Positions 53,697 through 62,407 of a stretch of 64,000 bases of DNA are shown in pieces. The position numbers were made by a program, and so were the translations under genes. Each line of letters opens with the position of its first letter. The first letter of the stretch is position 1. The notes under the pieces are model-generated. The model ran no database searches. It saw nothing but the letters and a program-made list of their open reading frames with translations, and had not been told where the DNA came from. Source of the DNA: Rhizobiales bacterium NRL2 (GTDB lineage Bacteria; Pseudomonadota; Alphaproteobacteria; Minwuiales; Minwuiaceae); assembly GCA_001664005.1 (NCBI GenBank), contig CP016093.1, positions 124,001 through 188,000 on the forward strand, written 5' to 3'.

Positions 53697-54998
53697 ATGG
53701 ACGTTCATTCACCCACCGACTGCCGCGTGAAGGACATGACCCTGGCGCAATGGGGCCGCAGCGAGATCGCCATTGCGGAAACCGAGATGCCGGGTCTGAT
53801 GGCGCTGCGTGAGGAGTACGGCGCGGAGCAGCCGCTGGCTGGGGCGCGGATTGCGGGCTGCCTGCACATGACGATCCAGACGGCGGTGCTGATCGAGACG
53901 CTGACGGCGCTGGGCGCCGAGGTGCGCTGGTCGTCGTGCAACATCTTCTCCACCCAGGACCAGGCGGCGGCGGCGATCGCGGCCACCGGCGTGCCGGTGT
54001 TCGCCTGGAAGGGCATGGACGACGACGAGTTCTGGTGGGCCATCGACATGACCATCGAGGGCCCTGACGGCTGGCGGCCGAACATGATCCTGGACGACGG
54101 CGGCGACCTGACCCAGCGCATGCACGAGAAGTTCCCCGAACTGCTGGACGACGTGCGCGGCCTGTCGGAGGAGACCACGACCGGCGTCATGCGGCTCTAC
54201 GAGATGGCGCGGGCGGGCACGCTCAAGGTGCCGGCGATCAACGTCAACGATTCGGTGACCAAGTCGAAGTTCGACAATCTCTACGGCTGCCGCGAGAGCC
54301 TGGTGGACGGCATCAAGCGGGCCACCGACGTGATGCTGGCGGGCAAGCTGGCGGTGGTCTGCGGCTATGGCGACGTGGGCAAGGGCTCGGCGGAGAGCCT
54401 GCGCAGCCAGGGCGCGCGCGTCGTCGTGACCGAGATCGACCCGATCTGCGCCCTGCAGGCGGCGATGGAGGGCTACGAGGTCCGCACCATGGAGGACGTG
54501 GCGGCGTCCGGCGACATCTTCGTCACCGCGACGGGCAACAAGGACGTGATCACGGTCGAGCACATGCGCGCCATGAAGGACCGGGCGATCGTGTGCAACA
54601 TCGGCCATTTCGATTCGGAGATCCAGGTCTCGGGGCTGCGCAACTACACTTGGCACAACGTCAAGCCGCAGGTCGACGAGGTGGAGTTTCCCGACGGCAA
54701 GCGGCTGATCCTGCTGGCCGAGGGGCGTCTGGTGAACCTGGGCTGCGCCACGGGTCATCCGAGCTTCGTGATGAGCGCGTCGTTCACCAACCAGGTGCTG
54801 GCGCAGATCGAGCTGTGGCGCAACCACGCCAAGTACGGCCTGGAGGTCTACGTGCTGCCCAAGCACCTGGACGAGAAGGTCGCCGCGCTGCATCTGGGCC
54901 GTCTCGGCGTCAACCTGACGAAGCTCTCCCCCGACCAGGCCCGCTATCTCGGCATCCCCGAAAGCGGACCCTACAAACCCGAACACTACAGGTACTGA
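53697..54998 (+). CDS. ahcY: Adenosylhomocysteinase, copy 2
   Basis: A 433-residue SAH hydrolase with the same catalytic core as copy 1. From codon 29 to the stop (53781-54998) the DNA appears identical to copy 1, 1,218 bp without an indel; only the first 28 codons ([20 protein letters not shown] and the next eight) and the flanks differ. It lies directly upstream of divL, a position seen for ahcY in other Alphaproteobacteria as far as I recall, so this is probably the ancestral locus. GAAGGAACGAAGCGAA precedes ATG 53697. It serves the betaine methyltransferase upstream as well as general methylation. Confidence 0.95.
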   Translation: MDVHSPTDCRVKDMTLAQWGRSEIAIAETEMPGLMALREEYGAEQPLAGARIAGCLHMTIQTAVLIETLTALGAEVRWSSCNIFSTQDQAAAAIAATGVPVFAWKGMDDDEFWWAIDMTIEGPDGWRPNMILDDGGDLTQRMHEKFPELLDDVRGLSEETTTGVMRLYEMARAGTLKVPAINVNDSVTKSKFDNLYGCRESLVDGIKRATDVMLAGKLAVVCGYGDVGKGSAESLRSQGARVVVTEIDPICALQAAMEGYEVRTMEDVAASGDIFVTATGNKDVITVEHMRAMKDRAIVCNIGHFDSEIQVSGLRNYTWHNVKPQVDEVEFPDGKRLILLAEGRLVNLGCATGHPSFVMSASFTNQVLAQIELWRNHAKYGLEVYVLPKHLDEKVAALHLGRLGVNLTKLSPDQARYLGIPESGPYKPEHYRY

Positions 54999-55008
54999 GG
55001 TCGCACCT

Positions 55009-55037
55009 CCGGCGCCGGCCCACGGGTCCGGCGCCGG
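55009..55037. other. Hairpin between ahcY copy 2 and divL
   Basis: Ten-base arms 55009-55018 and 55028-55037 (each the self-complementary CCGGCGCCGG) form a stem with a nine-base loop, ten bases after the ahcY stop. No T run follows. It probably protects the ahcY mRNA end or partly terminates before divL. Confidence 0.55.
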
Positions 55038-55096
55038 GACATGTTGTGGTCCCCGTGGCCCGGCCATAATCTGGCGGTCCACGAGTGGACGAATCG

Positions 55097-57310
55097 ATGA
55101 CGCCGACCCCGATCCGCCGCCGCGCCTCATGGCCGGCCGGCGCCCTGACCGTTCCGACGATATCGGCTCTGGCGGCCTGGCCCGCCAGGGCGCAGGACGG
55201 TCTTGCGGACGGCGCCACAGCGACGGGCTGGATGATTGCAGCGGCCGTGGCGGCGGCGGCCTTTCTGGTGCTGCTGGCGCTTCATCTCGGCCAGCGCCGC
55301 CGCGCCGCGGCCGAACGGGCCGGCTTTGCCGAGCGGCTGGAAATCCTCGAGAGCGAGAGCGGCGAACGGACGGTGCAGACCGGACGCCAGGAAGCCGAGC
55401 TGGCGCTGCTGCGCGACAAGATCGCCGCGCTCGGCCGCGAGCGGGACGGCTACCGCGCCCTGCTCAACGCCGCGCCCGTGGCCGCCTGGCGGCGCGATTC
55501 CCACGGCGCCATCGTCTGGCGCAACCGCATGCTGGAGGGCATTCTCGGCCCCGACGCAACCGATGACGAGATCGCCTCGGCCAGCGATCTCGACCAGCCC
55601 ATCCGCCTGGTGCAGGAAGCCCGCGACCGCGGCGAAACCGCCGAGGAGGAACGCCGTTTCGTGGTCGAGGGCCAGCGCCGCATCTTCCGCGTCTTCGAGA
55701 CGCCGGAACTGCCCGACGGCGGCTCCGCCGGCTATGCCGTCGACATGTCCCTGCTCGACGAGGTGCGGCGCGAGATGCGCCGCCAGATCGAAGCCAATAC
55801 CGAGATGCTGGAGCACATCACGACCGGTGTGGCGATCTACGATGCGGACAAACGGCTGATACACGCCAACAGCGCCTTCCGCTCGCTCTGGGGGCTGGAC
55901 GAGTCGTTCCTCGCCTCCGGCCCGTCGATCGGCGAGGTGCTGGACCGGGTGAAGGAGCTGCGCAAGCTGCCCGAGCAGACCGAGTACCGCCAGTTCCGCA
56001 AGAGCCGCGAGGCGCTGTTCAACAGCCTGATCAATCCGGTCGAGGAGCTCTACCAGCGCCCCGACGAGCGCATGATGCGGGTGACCATCGTCCGCCACGG
56101 CCTGGGCGGGCTGATGTTCCTGTTCGACGACGCCACCGACCGCATCGTCCTGGAGCGGAACCTGAACACCTACATCGCCGTGCAGCGCGCCACGCTGGAC
56201 AATCTCTACGAGGCGGTGGCGGTGTTCGGCCCGGACGGTCGGCTGAGCCTGTGCAACGCCGGCTACCGCATCATGTGGAACCTGCCCAGGGAGTTCACCG
56301 ACAGCGAACCCCATGCGCGCGAACTTGTGGATCACATGTTGGAGGGCTTCGGCCATCCGCCGGAGCTTGCCGCCCGGCGCGACGCCTGGATCGCCAGCGC
56401 CACCGAGATCCGCTCCGGCGAGCGGCGCATCGAACTCCCGAACGGGCAGATCATCGACGCCGCGTCCACGGCCCTGCCGGACGCGCGCACGCTGTTCACC
56501 TATCTGGACGTCACCGACAGCTACCGCATCGAGCGGGCGCTGCGGGAACGCAACGAGGCGCTAGTCGCCGCCGACATGATCAAGTCGGAATTCCTGGAAA
56601 ACATGTCCTACGAGCTGCGCACGCCGCTCAACACCATCCTCGGCTTCGCCGAGATCCTGCAGAACGACTATTTCGGCACGCTCAACGACCGCCAGCGCGA
56701 ATACGCCTCCGGCATCCTGGAGGCGTCCGAACAGTTCCTGTCGATGATCAACGACATGCTGGACCTCGCCTCCATCCAGGCCGGGCATCTTCAGGTCGAC
56801 CGCGACGTGTTCGTGGTCTCCGACATCATCGAGCAGGTGCAGGAGAAGTACGGCGAGCGCGCCGAGCGCCGCCAGCTCGCGCTCTCCAGCGAACTGCCCG
56901 ACGACCTGCCCCGGCTGGACGGGGATCCGCGCCGCATCCAGCAGATCCTGAACAACCTGATGAGCAACGCCGTCAAGTTCACGCCACCCGGCGGTGCCAT
57001 CACCATCGGCGCGGCGCGCACCGAGGACGGGGCGGACATCTGGGTCGAGGATACCGGCATCGGCATCCCCGAGGAGGAGCGCGAACGCGTCTTCGAGACC
57101 TTCCGCACCAGCGAGCGCCACACGAGGCGGGGCGCGGGGCTGGGCCTCGCCCTGGTGCGCAATCTGATGGAGCTGCACGGCGGCTCGGTCGAGCTGACCT
57201 CGGAGGTCGGCGTGGGCACCCGCGTGGTGTGCCACTTCCGCGACCAGATGCCGGAGGACACCGAAACCATCCGCATCTCCGGCGCGCCTGTCGAACCGTT
57301 GCGGTCTTGA
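55097..57310 (+). CDS. divL: Cell-polarity tyrosine 'kinase' DivL
   Basis: A 737-residue PAS-rich kinase-like protein. An N-terminal membrane anchor (WMIAAAVAAAAFLVLLALHL) and coiled coil precede three PAS-like domains (about residues 115-215, 235-345 and 355-485). The H-box reads FLENMSYELRTPLNTILGF with tyrosine (Y505) where kinases have histidine, the hallmark of DivL. The ATPase is complete: QQILNNLMSNAVKF, DTGIGI, FRTSER, GAGLGLALV. In Caulobacter DivL controls the CckA-CtrA pathway and binds DivK. Position before tsaE-amgK-murU-addBA agrees. ATG 55097 is used; GTG 55085 is possible. Confidence 0.9.
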   Translation: MTPTPIRRRASWPAGALTVPTISALAAWPARAQDGLADGATATGWMIAAAVAAAAFLVLLALHLGQRRRAAAERAGFAERLEILESESGERTVQTGRQEAELALLRDKIAALGRERDGYRALLNAAPVAAWRRDSHGAIVWRNRMLEGILGPDATDDEIASASDLDQPIRLVQEARDRGETAEEERRFVVEGQRRIFRVFETPELPDGGSAGYAVDMSLLDEVRREMRRQIEANTEMLEHITTGVAIYDADKRLIHANSAFRSLWGLDESFLASGPSIGEVLDRVKELRKLPEQTEYRQFRKSREALFNSLINPVEELYQRPDERMMRVTIVRHGLGGLMFLFDDATDRIVLERNLNTYIAVQRATLDNLYEAVAVFGPDGRLSLCNAGYRIMWNLPREFTDSEPHARELVDHMLEGFGHPPELAARRDAWIASATEIRSGERRIELPNGQIIDAASTALPDARTLFTYLDVTDSYRIERALRERNEALVAADMIKSEFLENMSYELRTPLNTILGFAEILQNDYFGTLNDRQREYASGILEASEQFLSMINDMLDLASIQAGHLQVDRDVFVVSDIIEQVQEKYGERAERRQLALSSELPDDLPRLDGDPRRIQQILNNLMSNAVKFTPPGGAITIGAARTEDGADIWVEDTGIGIPEEERERVFETFRTSERHTRRGAGLGLALVRNLMELHGGSVELTSEVGVGTRVVCHFRDQMPEDTETIRISGAPVEPLRS

Positions 57311-57765
57311 GCGTCCGGCGCGCCAAGTTCCATCTGCCCGACCCGGCAGCGACCGAAGCCTTCGGCCGCCGGCTGGCGCGGGCGCTGCGTCCGGGCGACG
57401 TGGTGCTGCTGAGCGGCGATCTGGGCATGGGCAAGACCGCGCTGGCCCGCGCCGTCATCCAGGCTCTCGCCGGCCGCGCCATTGACGCGCCGAGCCCGAC
57501 GTTCAATCTGGTCCTGCCCTACGACCTGCCGGATTTCCGGCTCTGGCATTTTGATCTCTACCGCCTGTCGGGTCCCGGCGAGGTCGAGGAACTCGGTTTC
57601 GAAGAGGCCGCGGCCGAAGGCGTGGCGCTGGTGGAATGGCCGGACCGGCTGGGAGATCTCGCGCCGCCGGACGCGGTGCGGATCGCGATCGAGACGGCCG
57701 GGGACGGACGGCGGCTGACCGTCGAGGCGACATCCGGTTTCATGGAGCGGCTCCATGACGCCTGA
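57307..57765 (+). CDS. tsaE: tRNA t6A synthesis ATPase TsaE
   Basis: A 152-residue ATPase of the TsaE (YjeE) family: Walker A LLSGDLGMGKTALARAV, then APSPTFNLVLPYDL, LWHFDLYRL and ALVEWPDRLGD. It works with TsaB and TsaD to make threonylcarbamoyladenosine at position 37 of ANN-reading tRNAs. The start is TTG 57307, overlapping the divL stop (TTGA); no better codon fits the N-terminal family sequence. Its end overlaps the next gene by 11 bp. Confidence 0.92.
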   Translation: MSVRRAKFHLPDPAATEAFGRRLARALRPGDVVLLSGDLGMGKTALARAVIQALAGRAIDAPSPTFNLVLPYDLPDFRLWHFDLYRLSGPGEVEELGFEEAAAEGVALVEWPDRLGDLAPPDAVRIAIETAGDGRRLTVEATSGFMERLHDA

Positions 57766-58756
57766 ACGGTCGCAGGCGCTGAAGAAGCTGCTGACGGAAG
57801 CCGGCTTCGCCGGCGCGCGGATCGAGCCGCTGGCGGCCGACGCCTCCTTCCGCAGCTATGACCGCGTCTTCGCGCCGGACGGACGCCGCGCCGTACTGAT
57901 GAACGCGCCGCCGGACAGGGAGGACGTGCGCCCCTTCCGCCACGTCGCCGAGGTGCTGGCGGAATGGCGGCTGTCGCCGCCGCAGGTTCTGGCCGCCGAC
58001 GCGGCACAGGGTTTCCTGCTGCTCGAGGATCTGGGCGACGATCTTTTCGGGCGTGTCATCGCCCGCGACCCCGCGATGGAGGAAGCGCTCTATGCGGCGG
58101 CGGTCGACGTCCTCGTCAGCCTCGCCGGCCGCGCCGCGCCGCCGGACCTGCCGCGCCACGATCTGACGGCGCTGCTGGACGAGGTGGCGCTGTTCCTCGA
58201 CTGGCGCCTGCCCGAGGTACGCGGGCGGGCGGCGAGCGAGGCCGAACGCCGCAGCTTCCGCGACGCCTGGGCCGAAGCGCTGATCTGTCCCTCCGACAGC
58301 CAGAACACGCTCGTGCTCCGCGACTACCATGTCGACAACCTGATCTGGCTGCCCGACCGCGACGGCCCGCGCCGGGTCGGGCTGCTGGACTTCCAGGACG
58401 CGGTGGGCGGCCATCCGGCCTATGACCTGGCCTCCCTGCTCGCCGATGTGCGCCGCGACGTGCCCGCGGTCCTGGAGGACGGGATGATCCGGCGCTATCT
58501 GTCCGTCACCGGCGCGGCCGAGGCGCCCTTCCGCGCCGCCTATGCGACATTGGGCGCACAGCGCAACACGCGGATCCTCGGCGTCTTCACACGGCTCTGG
58601 CGCCGGGACGGCAAGGCGCGCTATCTGGACTGGCTGCCCCGCGCGTGGCGTCTGCTGCGCCGGGACCTCGGCCACCCCGCCCTGCAGCCGGTCGCGGCGT
58701 GGTTCGAGCGCCACATGCCCGACGATCCCGCCGCCCGAGGAGAAACGCCGGAATGA
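57755..58756 (+). CDS. amgK: AmgK-like sugar kinase (N-acetylmuramate/N-acetylglucosamine kinase)
   Basis: A 333-residue aminoglycoside-phosphotransferase-fold kinase. Lysine/ATP region APDGRRAVLMNAPPD, catalytic RDYHVDNLIWL (HxDxxxxN) and metal-binding LLDFQDAVGG are intact. Next to murU and following tsaE it matches AmgK, which phosphorylates MurNAc at the anomeric position for cell-wall recycling that bypasses fosfomycin-sensitive MurA. Assignment rests on this gene pair. It overlaps tsaE by 11 bp and murU by four. Confidence 0.85.
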   Translation: MTPERSQALKKLLTEAGFAGARIEPLAADASFRSYDRVFAPDGRRAVLMNAPPDREDVRPFRHVAEVLAEWRLSPPQVLAADAAQGFLLLEDLGDDLFGRVIARDPAMEEALYAAAVDVLVSLAGRAAPPDLPRHDLTALLDEVALFLDWRLPEVRGRAASEAERRSFRDAWAEALICPSDSQNTLVLRDYHVDNLIWLPDRDGPRRVGLLDFQDAVGGHPAYDLASLLADVRRDVPAVLEDGMIRRYLSVTGAAEAPFRAAYATLGAQRNTRILGVFTRLWRRDGKARYLDWLPRAWRLLRRDLGHPALQPVAAWFERHMPDDPAARGETPE

Positions 58757-59484
58757 GCAATCAGGTCCACCCCGAACTGCCCGCACAGGCGATGGTGCTG
58801 GCGGCCGGCTACGGCAAGCGGCTGGGCGCGGTCACGCGCGCCAGGCCGAAGCCGCTCGTATCGGTCGCGGGCCGGCCGGTGATCGACCGGGTGCTGGACC
58901 GCCTGTCCGCCGCGGGGGTGACGCGCTGCGTGGTCAACCTGCATTACAGGGGCGAGATGCTGCGCGAGCACCTGGAACGCCGGGAGACGCCGGAGATCGA
59001 ATTCTCCCACGAGGAGGAACTGCTCGACACCGGCGGCGGCGTGCTGAACGCGCTGGAGCGCTTCGGCGGCGAGCCGTTCCTGTCGGTCAATTCCGACACC
59101 ATCTGGCGCGACGCCTTCGGCGATTCGTTCAGGCGGCTGGGACGCGCCTGGGATCCGGAGCGGATGGATGTGCTGCTGCTGATGCAGTCCACGGTCACCG
59201 CCATCGGTTATCGCGGCCTGGGCGACTTCACCATGGCGCCGTCCGGCCGCCTCACCCGGCGCCGGCCCGGCCGCCTCGCCCCCTTCCTCTATGCCGGGGT
59301 CCAGATCCTGCACCCGCGCATCTTCGAGGGCCTGGAGGTCAGGCCGTTCTCGCTGAACCTGATCTTCGACCGCGCCGCCGAGGCAGGCCGGCTCTATGGC
59401 ATGCGCCATGAGGGGGACTGGATCGACATCGGCACGCCGGACGGGCTGGAGCGGGCCGAGTCCCTGCTCCGGCGGACGGGCTGA
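58753..59484 (+). CDS. murU: MurU-like nucleotidyltransferase
   Basis: A 243-residue NTP-transferase of the sugar-nucleotidyl family: MVLAAGYGKRLGAVTRARPKPL (start of the signature, given as a region), FLSVNSDTIW (metal site), FLYAGVQILHP, and DWIDIGTPDGL at the end. Paired with the AmgK-like kinase it should turn MurNAc-1-phosphate into UDP-MurNAc. ATG 58753 overlaps the amgK stop by four bases (ATGA). Confidence 0.88.
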   Translation: MSNQVHPELPAQAMVLAAGYGKRLGAVTRARPKPLVSVAGRPVIDRVLDRLSAAGVTRCVVNLHYRGEMLREHLERRETPEIEFSHEEELLDTGGGVLNALERFGGEPFLSVNSDTIWRDAFGDSFRRLGRAWDPERMDVLLLMQSTVTAIGYRGLGDFTMAPSGRLTRRRPGRLAPFLYAGVQILHPRIFEGLEVRPFSLNLIFDRAAEAGRLYGMRHEGDWIDIGTPDGLERAESLLRRTG

Positions 59485-59488
59485 AATC

Positions 59489-62407
59489 ATGACCGGGCTG
59501 CTGACCGTACCGGCCGGGCTGCCCTTCGTGGACATCCTCGCCCGCCACATGCTGGCCGCCCATGGCGCCGGCGGCGACGGCCTGCTGGCGGACGCCCAGG
59601 TCTTCCTGCCGACCCGCCGCGCGGTGCGCTCGCTCAGGGAGGCCTTCCTGCGCGTGGGCGGCGGCGAGGCGCTGATGCTGCCTCTGATCCGGCCGCTGGG
59701 CGACCTGACGGAAGACGAGCCGCCCCTGCTGATCCTCGACCCGCGCGACGAAAGCGAATTGCCGCCGGCCATCGCGCCGACCGCGCGGCGGCTGCTGCTG
59801 TCGCGGCTGGTGGCCCGCATGCCCGGCCGCGCCGCCGGGCCGGCCGAGGCGCTGGGGCTGGCCGACGCCCTGGGCCGGCTGATGGACGAGACCCAGACCG
59901 AGCGGCTGGACTTCGCCGGCCTCGCCGGCCTGGCGCCCGAGCGCTTCCAGGAGCACTGGCGGCAGACGCTCGATTTCCTGCGCATCGTCACCGAATTCTG
60001 GCCGGCGGTGCTGGACGAGCGGGGCGAGATCGACCCCGCCCTGCGCCGCGACCGCCTGATGGCGCTGCTGGCGGCGCGCTGGCGGCGGGAGAAGCCGGCC
60101 CATCCGGTCTACATCGCCGGCTCGACCGGCAGCGTGCCGGGCACCGCCGAGTTGATGGCGGCGGCGCTGGCCCTGCCCGCGGGCCATGTCGTCCTGCCGG
60201 CGCTGGAGACAACGATGGAGCCGCGCGACCGGGAGGCCGCGCTGGACGAACCGGGCCATCCCCAGCACGGCATGCTGAGCCTGCTTCAGACCCTGCGGGC
60301 GAGCCCCGGCGACGTGCAGGTGCTGGGCGGGGACGCGCCTTCGCCGCGTCTGACGCTGCTGCGCGAGGCGCTGCGGCCGGCGGCGACCACGGACCGCTGG
60401 CGGGATCTGGACACCCTGCCGGCGGACGCGCTGGACGGCCTGACGCTGGTCGAGGCGCCGGATCCCCGCGCCGAAGCCACGGCCGTCGCCCTGAAACTCC
60501 GGGAGGCGCTGGAGACGCCGGGGCGCACGGCGGCGCTGGTCACCCCGGACCGCGTGCTGGGCCGGCGCGTCGCGGCCGAGCTCACCCGTTTCGGCATCCG
60601 CGTCGATGATTCCGCCGGCGCGCCGCTGCGCCACACCCGGGCCGGCGGCTTCCTGCAGCTCGCCGCCACGGTGCTGGCCGAGGGCGCGGCCCCGGCGGAC
60701 CTGCTGGCTCTGCTGAAGCATCCGCTGGCCGCCGGGGGGCGCGAACCGGCGGCCTTCCGCCGGGACGTGCGCGCGTTGGAGCGCGTCATGCTGCGCGGCA
60801 TCCGCCAGTATGACGACCTGCCCGGCCTCGCCGCCCGGGCGCCGGCGGTGAAGGGGGCGGAGCGCCACGCCACCTGGCTGGAAGAGGCCGCCGAAGCCGC
60901 CCGGCCCTTCCTGGAGGCCGGCGACAATTTCCAGCGCCGGCTGGAAGGCCATGTCCGCTTCTGCGAATGGCTGGCCGCGACGGACACCGGGGAAGGAGCT
61001 TCCCGGCTCTGGCGCGGCGAGGACGGGGAAGCGGCGGCGCAGGCGATCGCCGATCTGGCCGACAGCGCAGCCGCCGCGCCCCCCGCCGGCCCCGGCGACT
61101 GGCCGGAACTGTTCGACCGGCTGATCGGCGGGGTCACCGTCCGGCCCCGCTTCGGCGGCCATCCGCGGGTACAGATCCTGGGCCCCCTGGAGGCGCGGCT
61201 GCAGGTCTTCGATCTGGTGGTGCTGGGCGGACTGAACGAGGGCGTCTGGCCGGCCACGGCCGAAGTCGACCCGTGGATGAGCCGGCCCATGCGCGCCGCC
61301 TTCGGCCTGCCCGCGCCGGAGCGGCGGACGGGCCTGCAGGCGCACGACTTCCTGCAGCTCGCCGCCGGGCCGGAGGTGGTGCTGACCCGCGCCGCGCGCG
61401 CCGGCGGCTCGCCCACCGTACCCTCGCGCTGGCTGCTGCGGCTGAAGAGCGTGGCGGCCGGCGCTTCGCTGGACCTGGAGCCGGAGTCACGGCCGGTGGC
61501 CTGGGCGCGCCTGCTGGACCAGGCGGGCGACCCGCAGCCCGTGGCCGCACCCCGGCCCGTACCCCCCGTCGCAGCGCGGCCCCGGGAACTGCCCGTAACG
61601 GCGGTGGAAACCCTGATCCGGGACCCCTACGCCATCTTCGCACGCCGCATCCTGGGACTGCGCGCGCTCGACCCGATCGACGAGACGCCGGGCGCGATGC
61701 TGAAGGGCAACCTGATCCACGACGCCTTCGAACGCCTGGCGAAGCGTCACGACGGCGACTGGAGTCCCGGTCTCTGGCCGGTGCTGGCGCGCATCGGCGA
61801 GCAAGTCTTCGACGAGGCCGGGCTGCCGCCCTCATGGCGGCGGCTGTGGTGGCGGCGCTTCGAAAACGCCGCGACCTGGCTGCTGGCGGAGGAGGGCCGG
61901 CGCAGCGAGCGGGTGACGCGGCGCTTCGCCGAGATCCGCGGCGCGGTCGACGGCCTGCCGGGACTCGAGGATTTCCGCCTTACCGCCAAGGCCGACCGAC
62001 TGGACGTCACCGGCGACGGTGGCGTCGTCATCGTCGACTACAAGACCGGCAACCCGCCGACGAAGAAGCAGATCGAGGCCGGATTCGCCGTCCAGCTGCC
62101 GCTGACCGCGGTCATCCTGGCGCGCGGCGGCTTTTCCGCCGAGGTGCCCGCCGCCCCGGCCGAGCTGGTCCACATCCGCGTCCACGGCGCGCAGGAGGGC
62201 GGCGCGTGGAAGCGGGTTCCGCTGGACCTGGAGCCGCTGATGGCGGAGACGGCCGAAGGCGTGGCCCGGCTGCTTTCCGCCTATGACGATCCGGCCCGGC
62301 CCTATCTCTCGCGGCCCCGGGTTCAGTTCCAGGGGCTGGGCAGCGACTACGACCACCTGGCCCGCGTCGCCGAATGGTCCGTCGCCGGCGGGGAGGAGGA
62401 GCCATGA
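59489..62407 (+). CDS. addB: AddAB double-strand break repair protein AddB
   Basis: A 972-residue AddB subunit. The N-terminus is a degenerate helicase-like domain (PAGLPFVDILARHML, FLPTRRAVRSLREAF). Later come VVLGGLNEGVWPA and the C-terminal PD-(D/E)XK nuclease with VETLIRDPYAIFARRIL, DRLDVTGDGGVVIVDYKTG (Asp and Lys of the active site). With AddA it resects DNA ends for RecA loading, in place of RecBCD. It starts four bases after murU and overlaps addA. Confidence 0.92.
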   Translation: MTGLLTVPAGLPFVDILARHMLAAHGAGGDGLLADAQVFLPTRRAVRSLREAFLRVGGGEALMLPLIRPLGDLTEDEPPLLILDPRDESELPPAIAPTARRLLLSRLVARMPGRAAGPAEALGLADALGRLMDETQTERLDFAGLAGLAPERFQEHWRQTLDFLRIVTEFWPAVLDERGEIDPALRRDRLMALLAARWRREKPAHPVYIAGSTGSVPGTAELMAAALALPAGHVVLPALETTMEPRDREAALDEPGHPQHGMLSLLQTLRASPGDVQVLGGDAPSPRLTLLREALRPAATTDRWRDLDTLPADALDGLTLVEAPDPRAEATAVALKLREALETPGRTAALVTPDRVLGRRVAAELTRFGIRVDDSAGAPLRHTRAGGFLQLAATVLAEGAAPADLLALLKHPLAAGGREPAAFRRDVRALERVMLRGIRQYDDLPGLAARAPAVKGAERHATWLEEAAEAARPFLEAGDNFQRRLEGHVRFCEWLAATDTGEGASRLWRGEDGEAAAQAIADLADSAAAAPPAGPGDWPELFDRLIGGVTVRPRFGGHPRVQILGPLEARLQVFDLVVLGGLNEGVWPATAEVDPWMSRPMRAAFGLPAPERRTGLQAHDFLQLAAGPEVVLTRAARAGGSPTVPSRWLLRLKSVAAGASLDLEPESRPVAWARLLDQAGDPQPVAAPRPVPPVAARPRELPVTAVETLIRDPYAIFARRILGLRALDPIDETPGAMLKGNLIHDAFERLAKRHDGDWSPGLWPVLARIGEQVFDEAGLPPSWRRLWWRRFENAATWLLAEEGRRSERVTRRFAEIRGAVDGLPGLEDFRLTAKADRLDVTGDGGVVIVDYKTGNPPTKKQIEAGFAVQLPLTAVILARGGFSAEVPAAPAELVHIRVHGAQEGGAWKRVPLDLEPLMAETAEGVARLLSAYDDPARPYLSRPRVQFQGLGSDYDHLARVAEWSVAGGEEEP

